Source of the DNA: Anderseniella sp039978075 | GTDB lineage: Bacteria > Pseudomonadota > Alphaproteobacteria > Rhizobiales > Aestuariivirgaceae | Assembly: GCA_039978075.1 (NCBI GenBank) | Contig: JBDWCA010000004.1 | Coordinates: forward strand, 62,001 to 126,000 | Length of the DNA: 64,000 nucleotides | Reading direction: 5' to 3' | Shown here: positions 51,083 through 58,542 of the stretch, piece after piece | How the letters are laid out: each line of letters begins with the position of its first letter | Numbering within the stretch: position 1 is the stretch's first letter | The notes under the pieces: model-generated | Databases searched by the model: none | Told to the model about the DNA's origin: nothing | What the model saw: only the letters and a program-made list of their open reading frames with translations | Translations under genes and position numbers: made by a program

Positions 51083-51331
51083 ATGGTAGGTTTTGGATGG
51101 ATAATGACAATCATTCTCGGCGCTTTGGCCGGATGGATTGCAGAGAAGGTGATGAAGTTCGATACCGGGCTATTGATGAATATCGTGCTTGGTATCGGCG
51201 GAGCGTTGATCGGTAACTTCCTGCTGTCCCTGCTTGGTTTGGGATTTGGCGGTCTGATCGGGCAACTGGTGGTGGCTGTGGCCGGTGCCTGTCTGTTGAT
51301 CTACGCGTATCGGATGATCAAGTCGCGCTGA
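51083..51331 (+). CDS. GlsB/YeaQ/YmgE-family membrane protein (paralogue)
   Basis: The 82-residue protein has the same three-segment layout: WIMTIILGALAGWIAEKVMK, LLMNIVLGIGGALIGNFLLS and LVVAVAGACLLIYAYRMI. AGGAGGGG precedes the ATG by five bases. It shares GWIAEK and the (T/M)NIV(I/L)GI block with the gene upstream but is clearly diverged, so the tandem duplication is old. A position between lpdA and lipA is usual for one copy in Hyphomicrobiales. Confidence 0.9.
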   Translation: MVGFGWIMTIILGALAGWIAEKVMKFDTGLLMNIVLGIGGALIGNFLLSLLGLGFGGLIGQLVVAVAGACLLIYAYRMIKSR

Positions 51332-51340
51332 ACATGATCC

Positions 51341-51372
51341 GGAGCAGGATTCGGACTTTCGCATCCTGCTCC
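51341..51372 (+). terminator. Strong hairpin between the YeaQ-type gene and lipA
   Basis: GGAGCAGGAT, 12-base loop, ATCCTGCTCC is a perfect ten-base inverted repeat. There is no T run after it, so either a Rho-assisted stop or an RNA processing/stability stem just before the lipA start at 51395. Confidence 0.5.
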
Positions 51373-51394
51373 ATTACCAGAAAGCAAACAGGCA

Positions 51395-52363
51395 TTGGCT
51401 ACAGTTCTCGACACAACCCAGGTATCGCGCGCGCGGCATCCTGAAAAGGCACACAAGCCCGACAATCCGGTACAGCGGCGCAAGCCCGACTGGTTGCGGG
51501 TCAAGGCGCCGGTGTCGGCAAAATACCACGAAACCCGCCAGCTGGTGCGTGATCACAATCTGGTCACCGTATGCGAAGAAGCCGGCTGTCCGAATATCGG
51601 GGAATGCTGGGAAAAGAAGCACGCCACCTTCATGATCATGGGGGAAATCTGCACACGAGCATGTGCATTCTGCAATGTTACAACCGGCATGCCGGATGCA
51701 CTGGACCAGGGCGAACCGGAACGGGTGGCTGATGCCGTCGCCAAGATGGGCCTGACCCATTCGGTGATTACATCGGTTGACCGTGATGATCTGGCTGATG
51801 GCGGCGCAGAACATTTTGCCCAGGTGATCCGGGCCATTCGTACCGCAGCAACGGATACGACGATTGAAGTCCTGACACCTGATTTCCTGCGCAAGGACGG
51901 CGCACTGGAAGTTGTGGTGGACGCCAGGCCTGATGTGTTCAACCACAATCTTGAAACGGTGCCGCACCTTTATGGCCGTATTCGACCTGGTGCCCGTTAC
52001 TTCCATTCGCTGCGGTTGCTGCAGAAGGTGAAGGAGCTTGATCCCGGTATGTTCACCAAGTCAGGCGTCATGGTGGGCCTGGGTGAAAAACGCGAAGACA
52101 TTCTGCAGGTTATGGATGACATGCGCTCAGCCGACATCGATTTCATGACAATCGGCCAGTACCTGCAGCCCACGGCGAAGCATGCAGCCATTGACCGGTT
52201 CTGGACACCGGATGAATTCAAGGCGCTTGAAACGTCCGCCTATGCCAAAGGCTTCCTGATGGTGTCCGCAAGCCCACTGACCCGCTCGTCACACCATGCC
52301 GGTGATGATTTTGCCCGCCTGCGGGCTGCGCGTGAGGCCAAGGTAGCCAGGCGTTCCGTCTGA
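51395..52363 (+). CDS. lipA: Lipoyl synthase
   Basis: This 322-residue radical SAM enzyme inserts two sulfurs into octanoyl groups on E2-type lipoyl domains. The auxiliary cluster is in VCEEAGCPNIGECWEKKHATFMIMG, and the SAM cluster is in ICTRACAFCNVTTG (C-x3-C-x2-C). The start is TTG at 51395, giving MATVLDTTQVSRARHPEKAH; relatives begin with a similar VTVLDT stretch, which supports this start over an internal ATG. It follows the lipoyl-protein genes it serves. Confidence 0.95.
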   Translation: MATVLDTTQVSRARHPEKAHKPDNPVQRRKPDWLRVKAPVSAKYHETRQLVRDHNLVTVCEEAGCPNIGECWEKKHATFMIMGEICTRACAFCNVTTGMPDALDQGEPERVADAVAKMGLTHSVITSVDRDDLADGGAEHFAQVIRAIRTAATDTTIEVLTPDFLRKDGALEVVVDARPDVFNHNLETVPHLYGRIRPGARYFHSLRLLQKVKELDPGMFTKSGVMVGLGEKREDILQVMDDMRSADIDFMTIGQYLQPTAKHAAIDRFWTPDEFKALETSAYAKGFLMVSASPLTRSSHHAGDDFARLRAAREAKVARRSV

Positions 52364-52376
52364 CCAGTTTGATTTC

Positions 52377-52838
52377 GTGACCATCTTTCATACAACCCGC
52401 AGGATTGCTTTCGCACCGGAACATCTGCTCGCAATTATAGCCGATGTGGCCAGCTATCCTGCGTTTCTGCCTCTGTGTACCGCTGCCAGGGTCTGGGATG
52501 AGAAAGAGCTCGGCAATGACCGTCGATCCTTCCGGGCCAGTCTCGATATCGAGTATCCGAAGCTTCGCCTCAGGGAGACATTTGTGTCTGATGTTGTGGT
52601 TGACGCAAAGCGACTGACCATCCGGGCCACGTCGAATGAAGGGCCGGTCAAGCACATCGATAATCGCTGGCTGTTTTCAGTGGCGCGCGGTGGCTGCGAC
52701 ATCGATTTTCATCTGGACTACCAGATGTCTTCGCGGCTGTTGCAGATGGCCATGGGCTCGGTTTTTGACATTGCCGTGCGCAAGGTCATGACGGCGTTTG
52801 AGGAAAGAGCTCATGTGTTGGAGCAGGATGAAGTTTGA
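52377..52838 (+). CDS. COQ10/RatA-type START-domain protein
   Basis: The 153-residue protein starts at GTG 52377. TIFHTTRRIAFAPEHLLAIIADVASYPAFLPLCTAARV and RWLFSVARGGCDIDFHLDYQM are the coenzyme-Q binding COQ10 / RatA pattern. In alphaproteobacteria the gene after lipA is usually of this type and is thought to be a ubiquinone chaperone rather than a toxin. It starts 13 bases after lipA and is probably co-transcribed with it. Confidence 0.92.
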   Translation: MTIFHTTRRIAFAPEHLLAIIADVASYPAFLPLCTAARVWDEKELGNDRRSFRASLDIEYPKLRLRETFVSDVVVDAKRLTIRATSNEGPVKHIDNRWLFSVARGGCDIDFHLDYQMSSRLLQMAMGSVFDIAVRKVMTAFEERAHVLEQDEV

Positions 52839-53038
52839 GCGTTGTCACGCGGTTTTTTGATCGAACAAGCCGCTAAATGTTCATTATGTTACCCTTGCGG
52901 CAGGTCTCCAGCTTGAAGATTTTTCACTGTTTTCCGGGGTTTAGCCATTGAATCCTCGAAACTAGCTCTTACATGTCAAACAGAGAGAGGTTAGTTGGCC
53001 GCCAGTGGTGCGGCTGTTGCAAGGAACGGGGGTTCCCC

Positions 53039-53758
53039 ATGAGTAAATTCAAATTTCTGGCCGGACTGGCAGGCGCACTGGCGTTGTCGGTAGGCGCCAT
53101 CAGTGCCGTGCCGGCGGCTGAAGCCGGACGGGATTTTAAAAAATCTGTTGTCCAGTTTGAAGATCGCGGCGCATCTGCTGACGAAAAGCGTGCAAAACGC
53201 GCTGAACGCCGGGCCAATCGTGCCCAACGGCGTGCAAAGCGTGCCGAGAGACGGTCTGAAAGACGGGCAGAGAGACGGTCAAACAGGCGTGCTGAAAGAC
53301 GCTCCGAGCGCCGCGCTGAAAGACGGTCTAACAAGCGTGCTGAAAGACGCTCAGAACGTCGAGCTGAAAGACGGGCAAACAGAAAAGAGCGCCGTGCCAA
53401 TCGCGGCGACCGTGCCGAACGCCGGGCAAGGCGGGCGGAACGCCGCGCCAACCGGGCTGACCGGCGTGCAAACCGGCAGGAACGCAGAGCGCGCCGTTAT
53501 GAACGCCGCAGGCATGGCAAGCGCTTCAGAAACCGTCGTCACAGTCACCGGCACTACTATAATGGCTTCTACTATGCCAATCCGTGGTGGCTCTATGCTG
53601 CGCCGGTCATAGCCTACAGCGGAGCACGCTATGCGGGATCGGATTACGAATTGCATGTTGAATGGTGCGAGGACCGCTACCGGTCCTACAACGAACGCCG
53701 CGACGCCTATATGGGTTATGACGGCTACTGGCATGCCTGCATCAGCCCCTATACCTGA
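53039..53758 (+). CDS. Secreted BA14K-type protein with a long Arg/Ala/Glu repeat
   Basis: The 239-residue protein has signal peptide KFLAGLAGALALSVGAISAVPAAEA (cleaved near residue 29). Residues ~50-158 are an almost uninterrupted run of RAERR/SERR/ANRRA units, very basic and probably one long helix. An aromatic segment (NPWWLYAAPVIAYSG) follows, then a BA14K-like ending (HVEWCEDRYRSYNERRDAYMGYDG) with two Cys (about 210 and 234). The length of the repeat is unusual for BA14K proteins. GGAAC and GTTCC around the ribosome site can pair just before the ATG. A terminator follows. Confidence 0.85.
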   Translation: MSKFKFLAGLAGALALSVGAISAVPAAEAGRDFKKSVVQFEDRGASADEKRAKRAERRANRAQRRAKRAERRSERRAERRSNRRAERRSERRAERRSNKRAERRSERRAERRANRKERRANRGDRAERRARRAERRANRADRRANRQERRARRYERRRHGKRFRNRRHSHRHYYNGFYYANPWWLYAAPVIAYSGARYAGSDYELHVEWCEDRYRSYNERRDAYMGYDGYWHACISPYT

Positions 53759-53804
53759 CTGATCAGGAATTGCCGGGCTACCTGTCCGGTTTCAAAAGCT
53801 AAAG

Positions 53805-53839
53805 TCCCGCAGGACTGCTTAGCGTCTTGCGGGATTTTT
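53805..53839 (+). terminator. Rho-independent terminator after the BA14K-type gene
   Basis: TCCCGCA and TGCGGGA form a seven-base stem around a 16-base loop, followed by TTTTT. It begins 46 bases after the stop codon. Confidence 0.75.
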
Positions 53840-53915
53840 CATAGCTGCTTTGCAATTGACCGCAATGTACATCTTCGTCAAGGTTTGCGTGTAAAAGGCA
53901 AGATCAGGCAGGGCA

Positions 53916-55199
53916 GTGGACAAGGAACTCACGAAGAACATTCTCGCTGCGGTGGACAGAGGTTTTGCGGCCCAAACCGCATTTACCGAAGACCTGATCC
54001 GGTTTCCCTCACTCAGGGGTCAGGAGCATACGGCGCAGGATTTTCTGTTCAACGAACTGAAACAGCGTGGCTACGCCATGGACCGCTGGTCGATTGATGT
54101 TGCCGATATTGAAAACCACCCGGGTTTTTCACCGGTAAAGGTCGACTACACCAATGCCATCAATGTCGTGGGAACGCACAGGCCGCGTGAAGAGACCGGA
54201 CGGTCCTTGATCCTGAATGGTCATGTTGATGTGGTGCCGGTGGGACCGCTTGACATGTGGACCAGACCGCCGTTTGAACCCTGGCGGGACGGCGACTGGT
54301 TGTATGGCCGCGGTGGAGCCGACATGAAAGCCGGTATCGCGGCCAACATATATGCACTCGACGCACTGAAATCATTAGGCTTTCAGCCGGCGGCGACAGT
54401 GCATGTGCAGTCGGTGACCGAGGAGGAGTGCACGGGCAATGGCGCACTGGCGGCACTGGTGCGCGGTTACCGGGCGGATGCCGCCATCATTCCGGAACCT
54501 GAAGACGACAAGCTGGTACGGGCAAATGTCGGTGTCATCTGGTTTCGGATACACGTGCGCGGGCTGCCGGTTCATGTACGTGAGGCAAGTGCAGGGGCCA
54601 ATGCGATTGAGGCAAGCTTCGACATCATGAAAGGCCTGCGCAAGCTGGAAGAAGATTGGAACAGCCGGCAGGAGCAGCACCGTTATTTCGAGGACTACAA
54701 TCACCCGATCAATTTCAATATCGGCAAGATCGAAGGTGGCGACTGGGCCTCTTCGGTGCCGGCGTGGTGTTCGTTTGACTGTCGAATTTCGATTTATCCC
54801 GGCGTGGATCCGCGCGACGCAGCCAGGGAGATTGAAGACTGCGTGCGCGTTGCATCGCGAGATAACGCGTTCCTGTCCAACAATCCGCCGCAAGTGGAGT
54901 TCAACGGCTTCTTCGCTGAAGGCTATGTCCTGGAAGAAGGATCAGACGCTGAAGCCACTCTGGGCCGGGCGCACGCTTCAGCCTATGGCAAGTCACTGGA
55001 AACAATGGTGACACCGGGCTATCTCGACGGGCGGGTGTTCGTTCTTTACGGCGATATTCCCTGCCTGGTGTACGGACCCTATTCGGAAAACATCCACGGA
55101 TTTGATGAGCGTGTGGCGCTGTCTTCGGTCAAGCGAGTGACCGGTTCCATTGCCCTGTTCATCGCCGAATGGTGCGGGCTGGAGAGTGTAAAGGGTTGA
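53916..55199 (+). CDS. M20-family (ArgE/DapE-type) deacylase
   Basis: The 427-residue metallohydrolase starts at GTG 53916, with AGGCAGGG before it. Zinc ligands and catalytic residues are visible in LILNGHVDVVPVGP, WLYGRGGADMKAGIAANIYAL, VTEEECTGNGALAAL and the dimerisation domain VRGLPVHVREASAGANAIEA. The C-terminal His lies in YGPYSENIHGFDERV. The sequence resembles the ArgE/DapE group used for N-acetylornithine, succinyl-diaminopimelate or other N-acyl amino acids; the true substrate is not clear. It converges on the methyltransferase gene. Confidence 0.93.
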   Translation: MDKELTKNILAAVDRGFAAQTAFTEDLIRFPSLRGQEHTAQDFLFNELKQRGYAMDRWSIDVADIENHPGFSPVKVDYTNAINVVGTHRPREETGRSLILNGHVDVVPVGPLDMWTRPPFEPWRDGDWLYGRGGADMKAGIAANIYALDALKSLGFQPAATVHVQSVTEEECTGNGALAALVRGYRADAAIIPEPEDDKLVRANVGVIWFRIHVRGLPVHVREASAGANAIEASFDIMKGLRKLEEDWNSRQEQHRYFEDYNHPINFNIGKIEGGDWASSVPAWCSFDCRISIYPGVDPRDAAREIEDCVRVASRDNAFLSNNPPQVEFNGFFAEGYVLEEGSDAEATLGRAHASAYGKSLETMVTPGYLDGRVFVLYGDIPCLVYGPYSENIHGFDERVALSSVKRVTGSIALFIAEWCGLESVKG

Positions 55200-55225
55200 T
55201 CAAAGGCCGGGTCTGTGTCTCGACC

Positions 55226-55990
55226 CTAGGGATTGTATCCGCGCAGGTGAGTGGGCCGGAGACCGCCCGATTGTGCAGCTGCCGCCAGAGCACGGCGTAT
55301 CGCCAGCCATTTTTCATAGGTTTCGGCATCCGATACGCCGATGATTTTTTCGCGCAATGGTCCCTCGATCCGGGCAACTTCAAGTGGCGACAATTCAGCA
55401 TACCAGGCGTTGCGGTCTCGGGTCTCGACCTGCTCGAAACCGGCTTGCCGCATCACATCTGCGGTCTGTCTTGCGGTGGCCATATTGTAGTCGAGAGGTA
55501 CCAGCGACAGGTAATGCTGGAACGCTGCATCATCGTCGGCGTTTTCGCCGGACAGCCAGTCACTGGCTGCCAGTGCGCCGCCCGGTTTCAGGACCCGCAT
55601 GATCTCGGCATACAATGCCTGTTTGTCGGGGATGTGGATCAGGGCATCCTTGCTGAAGACCGCATCGAAACGATCGTCTTCGAAAGACAGCGGACCGGGG
55701 GTGACCAGTCGGAATTCAACCAGGTCGGCAACGCCCGCCTCGTGAGCCAGTATGCTGGCCCGGTCGAGCAGCTGGGGCTCGATATCGATGCCAATAACGC
55801 AGGCCCCCATATCGCGGGCAAGCGCAATGGACGGGCCGCCTGTGCCGCAGCCAATGTCCAGCACGGTTGCATCTCTAAGGTCCAGCCCACGACAGACTTC
55901 GGCGACTTCTTCCGCGCCGCCCGGTGACAGGAAACCGGCGCCCCATACAAGGTGCAGGCGGTCGATAAAATTGTCCGCGTATTGAGCCAT
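55226..55990 (-). CDS. SAM-dependent methyltransferase, phosphobase-methyltransferase-like
   Basis: The 254-residue class I methyltransferase has motif I TVLDIGCGTGGPSIALARDMG near residue 50, ACVIGIDIEPQLLDRA, FDAVFSKDALIHIPDK and RVLKPGGALAASDWLSGEN. The N-terminal NFIDRLHLVWGAGFLSPGG resembles phosphoethanolamine and related N-methyltransferases. ATG 55990 is used; ATG 56026 would add 12 residues. Methylation of an amine or of a quinone-like small molecule is likely, the exact acceptor unknown. Confidence 0.88.
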   Translation of the reverse strand: MAQYADNFIDRLHLVWGAGFLSPGGAEEVAEVCRGLDLRDATVLDIGCGTGGPSIALARDMGACVIGIDIEPQLLDRASILAHEAGVADLVEFRLVTPGPLSFEDDRFDAVFSKDALIHIPDKQALYAEIMRVLKPGGALAASDWLSGENADDDAAFQHYLSLVPLDYNMATARQTADVMRQAGFEQVETRDRNAWYAELSPLEVARIEGPLREKIIGVSDAETYEKWLAIRRALAAAAQSGGLRPTHLRGYNP

Positions 55991-56102
55991 GCTGTTAAGT
56001 GCTCTCCAGAAACCCTGTTTCTGCAAAAGCTGTAAACCGTGAGTGCAGGAACTGCAAAGTCAAAAAACCGAAGATCCGGACGGGTGTTCGACCAGGGCGT
56101 AG

Positions 56103-56426
56103 TTACTTGATCGGAGACAGCCGGGTTGCGAGTACCCGTTGTATCTGGTGCGCTTCACGGTTGATCAGGTCAACGACCTTTGGGGCCAGCACCTGTTTCC
56201 AGTGGTCGCTTTCATAAAAAGCTTCATATAGCCTCTCCCGTTCTGCCTCATTTTCAAAACGGCGAATCCAGAAATATAGCGACTGGTCCTCTTCGCCACG
56301 GAAGCTGGCTATGGGCATCATGCCCTTTGCAACCGAGAACGGGATGATCTCGCCTTCCATCAGATCCAGCCAGGCCTCCATCTTGCCTGGCTTCACCTGG
56401 TATTGCCGCAATTCAAAAAACGCCAT
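56103..56426 (-). CDS. NIPSNAP-family protein
   Basis: The 107-residue protein starts at ATG 56426 (MAFFELRQYQVKPGKMEAWLD); GTG 56438 is an alternative. The ferredoxin-like NIPSNAP pattern is seen in FELRQYQVKPGKMEAWLDLME and LYFWIRRFENEAERERLYEAFYES. Function in bacteria is unclear; members are often near oxidoreductases. It lies 37 bases after the oxidoreductase gene on the same strand and is likely in one operon with it. Confidence 0.9.
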   Translation of the reverse strand: MAFFELRQYQVKPGKMEAWLDLMEGEIIPFSVAKGMMPIASFRGEEDQSLYFWIRRFENEAERERLYEAFYESDHWKQVLAPKVVDLINREAHQIQRVLATRLSPIK

Positions 56427-56463
56427 TTCAGGTCTCACTTTCTCAAGAGATGAGGGACAGCTT

Positions 56464-57474
56464 TCAGAAGCCTTCTACAACGATTTTACCCTTGGCTTTG
56501 CCTGTTTCCACAAGACGGTGGGCTTCACGCATGTTGGTCGCGTTTATCGGCGACAGGACTTCAGACACGGTTGTGCGGATGCGTCCGGCGTCGATTTCCC
56601 CCGCGACATGGCTCAGCAGCCTGTGTTGTTCGATCATGTCCGGTGTCTGGTGCATGGCGCGGGCGAACATGAACTCCCAATGGAAGCTGGCGGATTTGGT
56701 TTTCATTTCGGCCATGGGCATTGGCTGATCGGTGTTGTCGATAGAAACAATGCCGTGCTGGGGCCGGATAAGCTCAACCGCTGCATCCCAGTGGCGCATG
56801 TCGTTGAAGATTGCGATGTGATCGACATGATGCATGCCCAGGGCACGAACCTGTTTGACCATGTCTTCGCGATGGTTGACGACATGGTCGGCACCAAGTT
56901 CTTTCACCCACTCGGTTGTTTCCGGGCGTGATGCAGTTGCAATGACCAGCAATCCGGCGGCCTTGGCGAGTTGAATGCCGATGGACCCGACACCGCCGCC
57001 TGCGCCGATGATCAGCAGGCTTTCTCCTCCGTTTGCGCCATCACGGTCAATGCCGAGACGATCAAAGAAAGACTCGTATGCAGTGATGGTGGTCAAGGGC
57101 AAGGCGGCACTTTGTGCATGGTTCAGGGATTTCGGCTTGTGGCCGACAATGCGTTCGTCGACCAGATGGAACTCGGCATTGGTGCCGGAGCGGGTGATGT
57201 CACCGGCGTAATAGACTTCATCACCGGCCTTGAACAAGGTGACATCCGAACCCACGGCCTCGACCACGCCGCTGGCATCATAACCAATCACACGTGGAGG
57301 ATTTTCCACTCCATCCTTTGGCGCCCTGACCTTGGTGTCTACGGGATTTACCGCAATCGCTTTCACGGCCACCAGTATGTCATGACCTTCCGGTGTCGGC
57401 TTTTCCATTTCGACATCCAGAAACGAGTCAGGGTTATCAATTGGCAGGTAATGAGTAAGACCAACGGCTTTCAT
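56464..57474 (-). CDS. Medium-chain dehydrogenase/reductase (quinone-oxidoreductase type)
   Basis: The 336-residue enzyme has VKAIAVNPVDTKVR, RVIGYDASGVVEAVG, the NADPH-binding LLIIGAGGGVGSIGIQLAKAAG near residue 152 and ATASRPETTEWVKELGADHV. The structural zinc Cys cluster and catalytic zinc ligands are missing, so it belongs to the zinc-free group that reduces quinones or enones despite the usual label zinc-binding alcohol dehydrogenase family. It is divergent from a LysR gene with a 111-base gap, which suggests LysR control. The NIPSNAP gene follows. Confidence 0.93.
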   Translation of the reverse strand: MKAVGLTHYLPIDNPDSFLDVEMEKPTPEGHDILVAVKAIAVNPVDTKVRAPKDGVENPPRVIGYDASGVVEAVGSDVTLFKAGDEVYYAGDITRSGTNAEFHLVDERIVGHKPKSLNHAQSAALPLTTITAYESFFDRLGIDRDGANGGESLLIIGAGGGVGSIGIQLAKAAGLLVIATASRPETTEWVKELGADHVVNHREDMVKQVRALGMHHVDHIAIFNDMRHWDAAVELIRPQHGIVSIDNTDQPMPMAEMKTKSASFHWEFMFARAMHQTPDMIEQHRLLSHVAGEIDAGRIRTTVSEVLSPINATNMREAHRLVETGKAKGKIVVEGF

Positions 57475-57548
57475 CTTTTCACCTCAGGTTGCAGCGGTTT
57501 TCAGGGGAGTCGACCCGTGTATATAACGATCTTCATTTGGGATAATCC

Positions 57549-57561
57549 TGTTGCTGCAACA
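57549..57561 (+). promoter_or_regulatory. LysR-type T-N11-A palindrome
   Basis: TGTTGCTGCAACA is a perfect six-base inverted repeat with one central base, fitting T-N11-A. It lies 25 bases before the LysR start and 75 bases before the divergent oxidoreductase gene, the usual position of a LysR operator. Confidence 0.55.
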
Positions 57562-57585
57562 AACACTATTTGCTAAATCGGGACA

Positions 57586-58479
57586 ATGGAGCTCGACATA
57601 AAGTCCGTGAAGCTGTTCATCCGCGTGGCAGCGATTGGTGCGATTGGCCGGGCAGGGCGCGATTTCGGTTATTCTCCAACCGCGGCTTCGCAGCGCATTC
57701 AGACGCTGGAAGAGGCGCTTGGATCAAAGCTGCTCAATCGGACGACACGCACGGTCTCCCTGACGGGCGACGGCGAAAAATTCCTGATTCATGCCCGAAA
57801 AATTGTTGATGGCATCGAAGATGCTGTTACGGATTTGCAGGGTAACCGTAAAACCGTCAGCGGCGAATTGCGCGTAACCGCGTCTGCGTCATTCGGTCGT
57901 CGCTACATCGCACCATTTGTTGGCGAGTTTCTTCGCGACCACCCCGGGGCCTCGGTAAATCTGGAGCTTAGTGACGGTGTCTTCGATATCGTTCAGCATG
58001 GCTTTGACCTGGCTCTGAGGATCGGAACACTTGCGCCGTCCACCCTGATGGCGCGCAAGATCGCCGACAACCCCCGCATTCTTGTAGCTTCGCCCGACTA
58101 CATTAGATCCCACGGGGGCCCGACCAGCGCAAAACAGCTGGCAGGTCACAATTGCCTTTTGCTCGGCGATACGCGAACCTGGCAACTCAGAGACAGCAAC
58201 GGCAATCAGAGCGCGGTCAGCGTCCAGGGTAATTTCACCACCAGTTATGGCGAGGCAGTCACCGAAGCAGCCGTAAGCGGGACCGGTATCGCCCTGAAAT
58301 CCCGATGGGATATCAAGGACCAACTGTCAGCAGGCGCGCTGGTGGAAGTTCTTTCAGATCATGTCGTTGAACCGGAATGGAGCCTGTGGGCTGTTCGCCC
58401 GCCGGGCCGGGTTATTTCGGCCAGGGTTCAAGTCTTCACTGAGTTCATCGAGAAGAAGCTGCAAGCCGCCCTGGCCTGA
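57586..58479 (+). CDS. LysR-family transcriptional regulator
   Basis: The 297-residue protein has the N-terminal HTH FIRVAAIGAIGRAGRDFGYSPTAASQRIQTLEEALGSKLLNRTTR, written here in shortened form as blocks FIRVAAIGAIGRAGRD and SPTAASQRIQTLEEALG. The effector-binding domain has GELRVTASASFGRRYIAP and RIGTLAPSTLMARKIADN, a pattern of the CrgA-type subgroup that often controls a divergent oxidoreductase gene. It probably regulates the oxidoreductase/NIPSNAP operon through the T-N11-A site between them. Confidence 0.93.
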   Translation: MELDIKSVKLFIRVAAIGAIGRAGRDFGYSPTAASQRIQTLEEALGSKLLNRTTRTVSLTGDGEKFLIHARKIVDGIEDAVTDLQGNRKTVSGELRVTASASFGRRYIAPFVGEFLRDHPGASVNLELSDGVFDIVQHGFDLALRIGTLAPSTLMARKIADNPRILVASPDYIRSHGGPTSAKQLAGHNCLLLGDTRTWQLRDSNGNQSAVSVQGNFTTSYGEAVTEAAVSGTGIALKSRWDIKDQLSAGALVEVLSDHVVEPEWSLWAVRPPGRVISARVQVFTEFIEKKLQAALA

Positions 58480-58542
58480 CTGTCTGCTTTAGATCCAACG
58501 GTTGTTTTCCTGAGAATCAAGGACCTGCCTCGACAAATCAGC

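Noticed and set aside
52377..52838. Reading the COQ10/RatA-type gene as a toxin of a toxin-antitoxin pair
   Set aside because: No antitoxin-like partner is adjacent, and position after lipA is the standard place of the ubiquinone-binding START protein in alphaproteobacteria.
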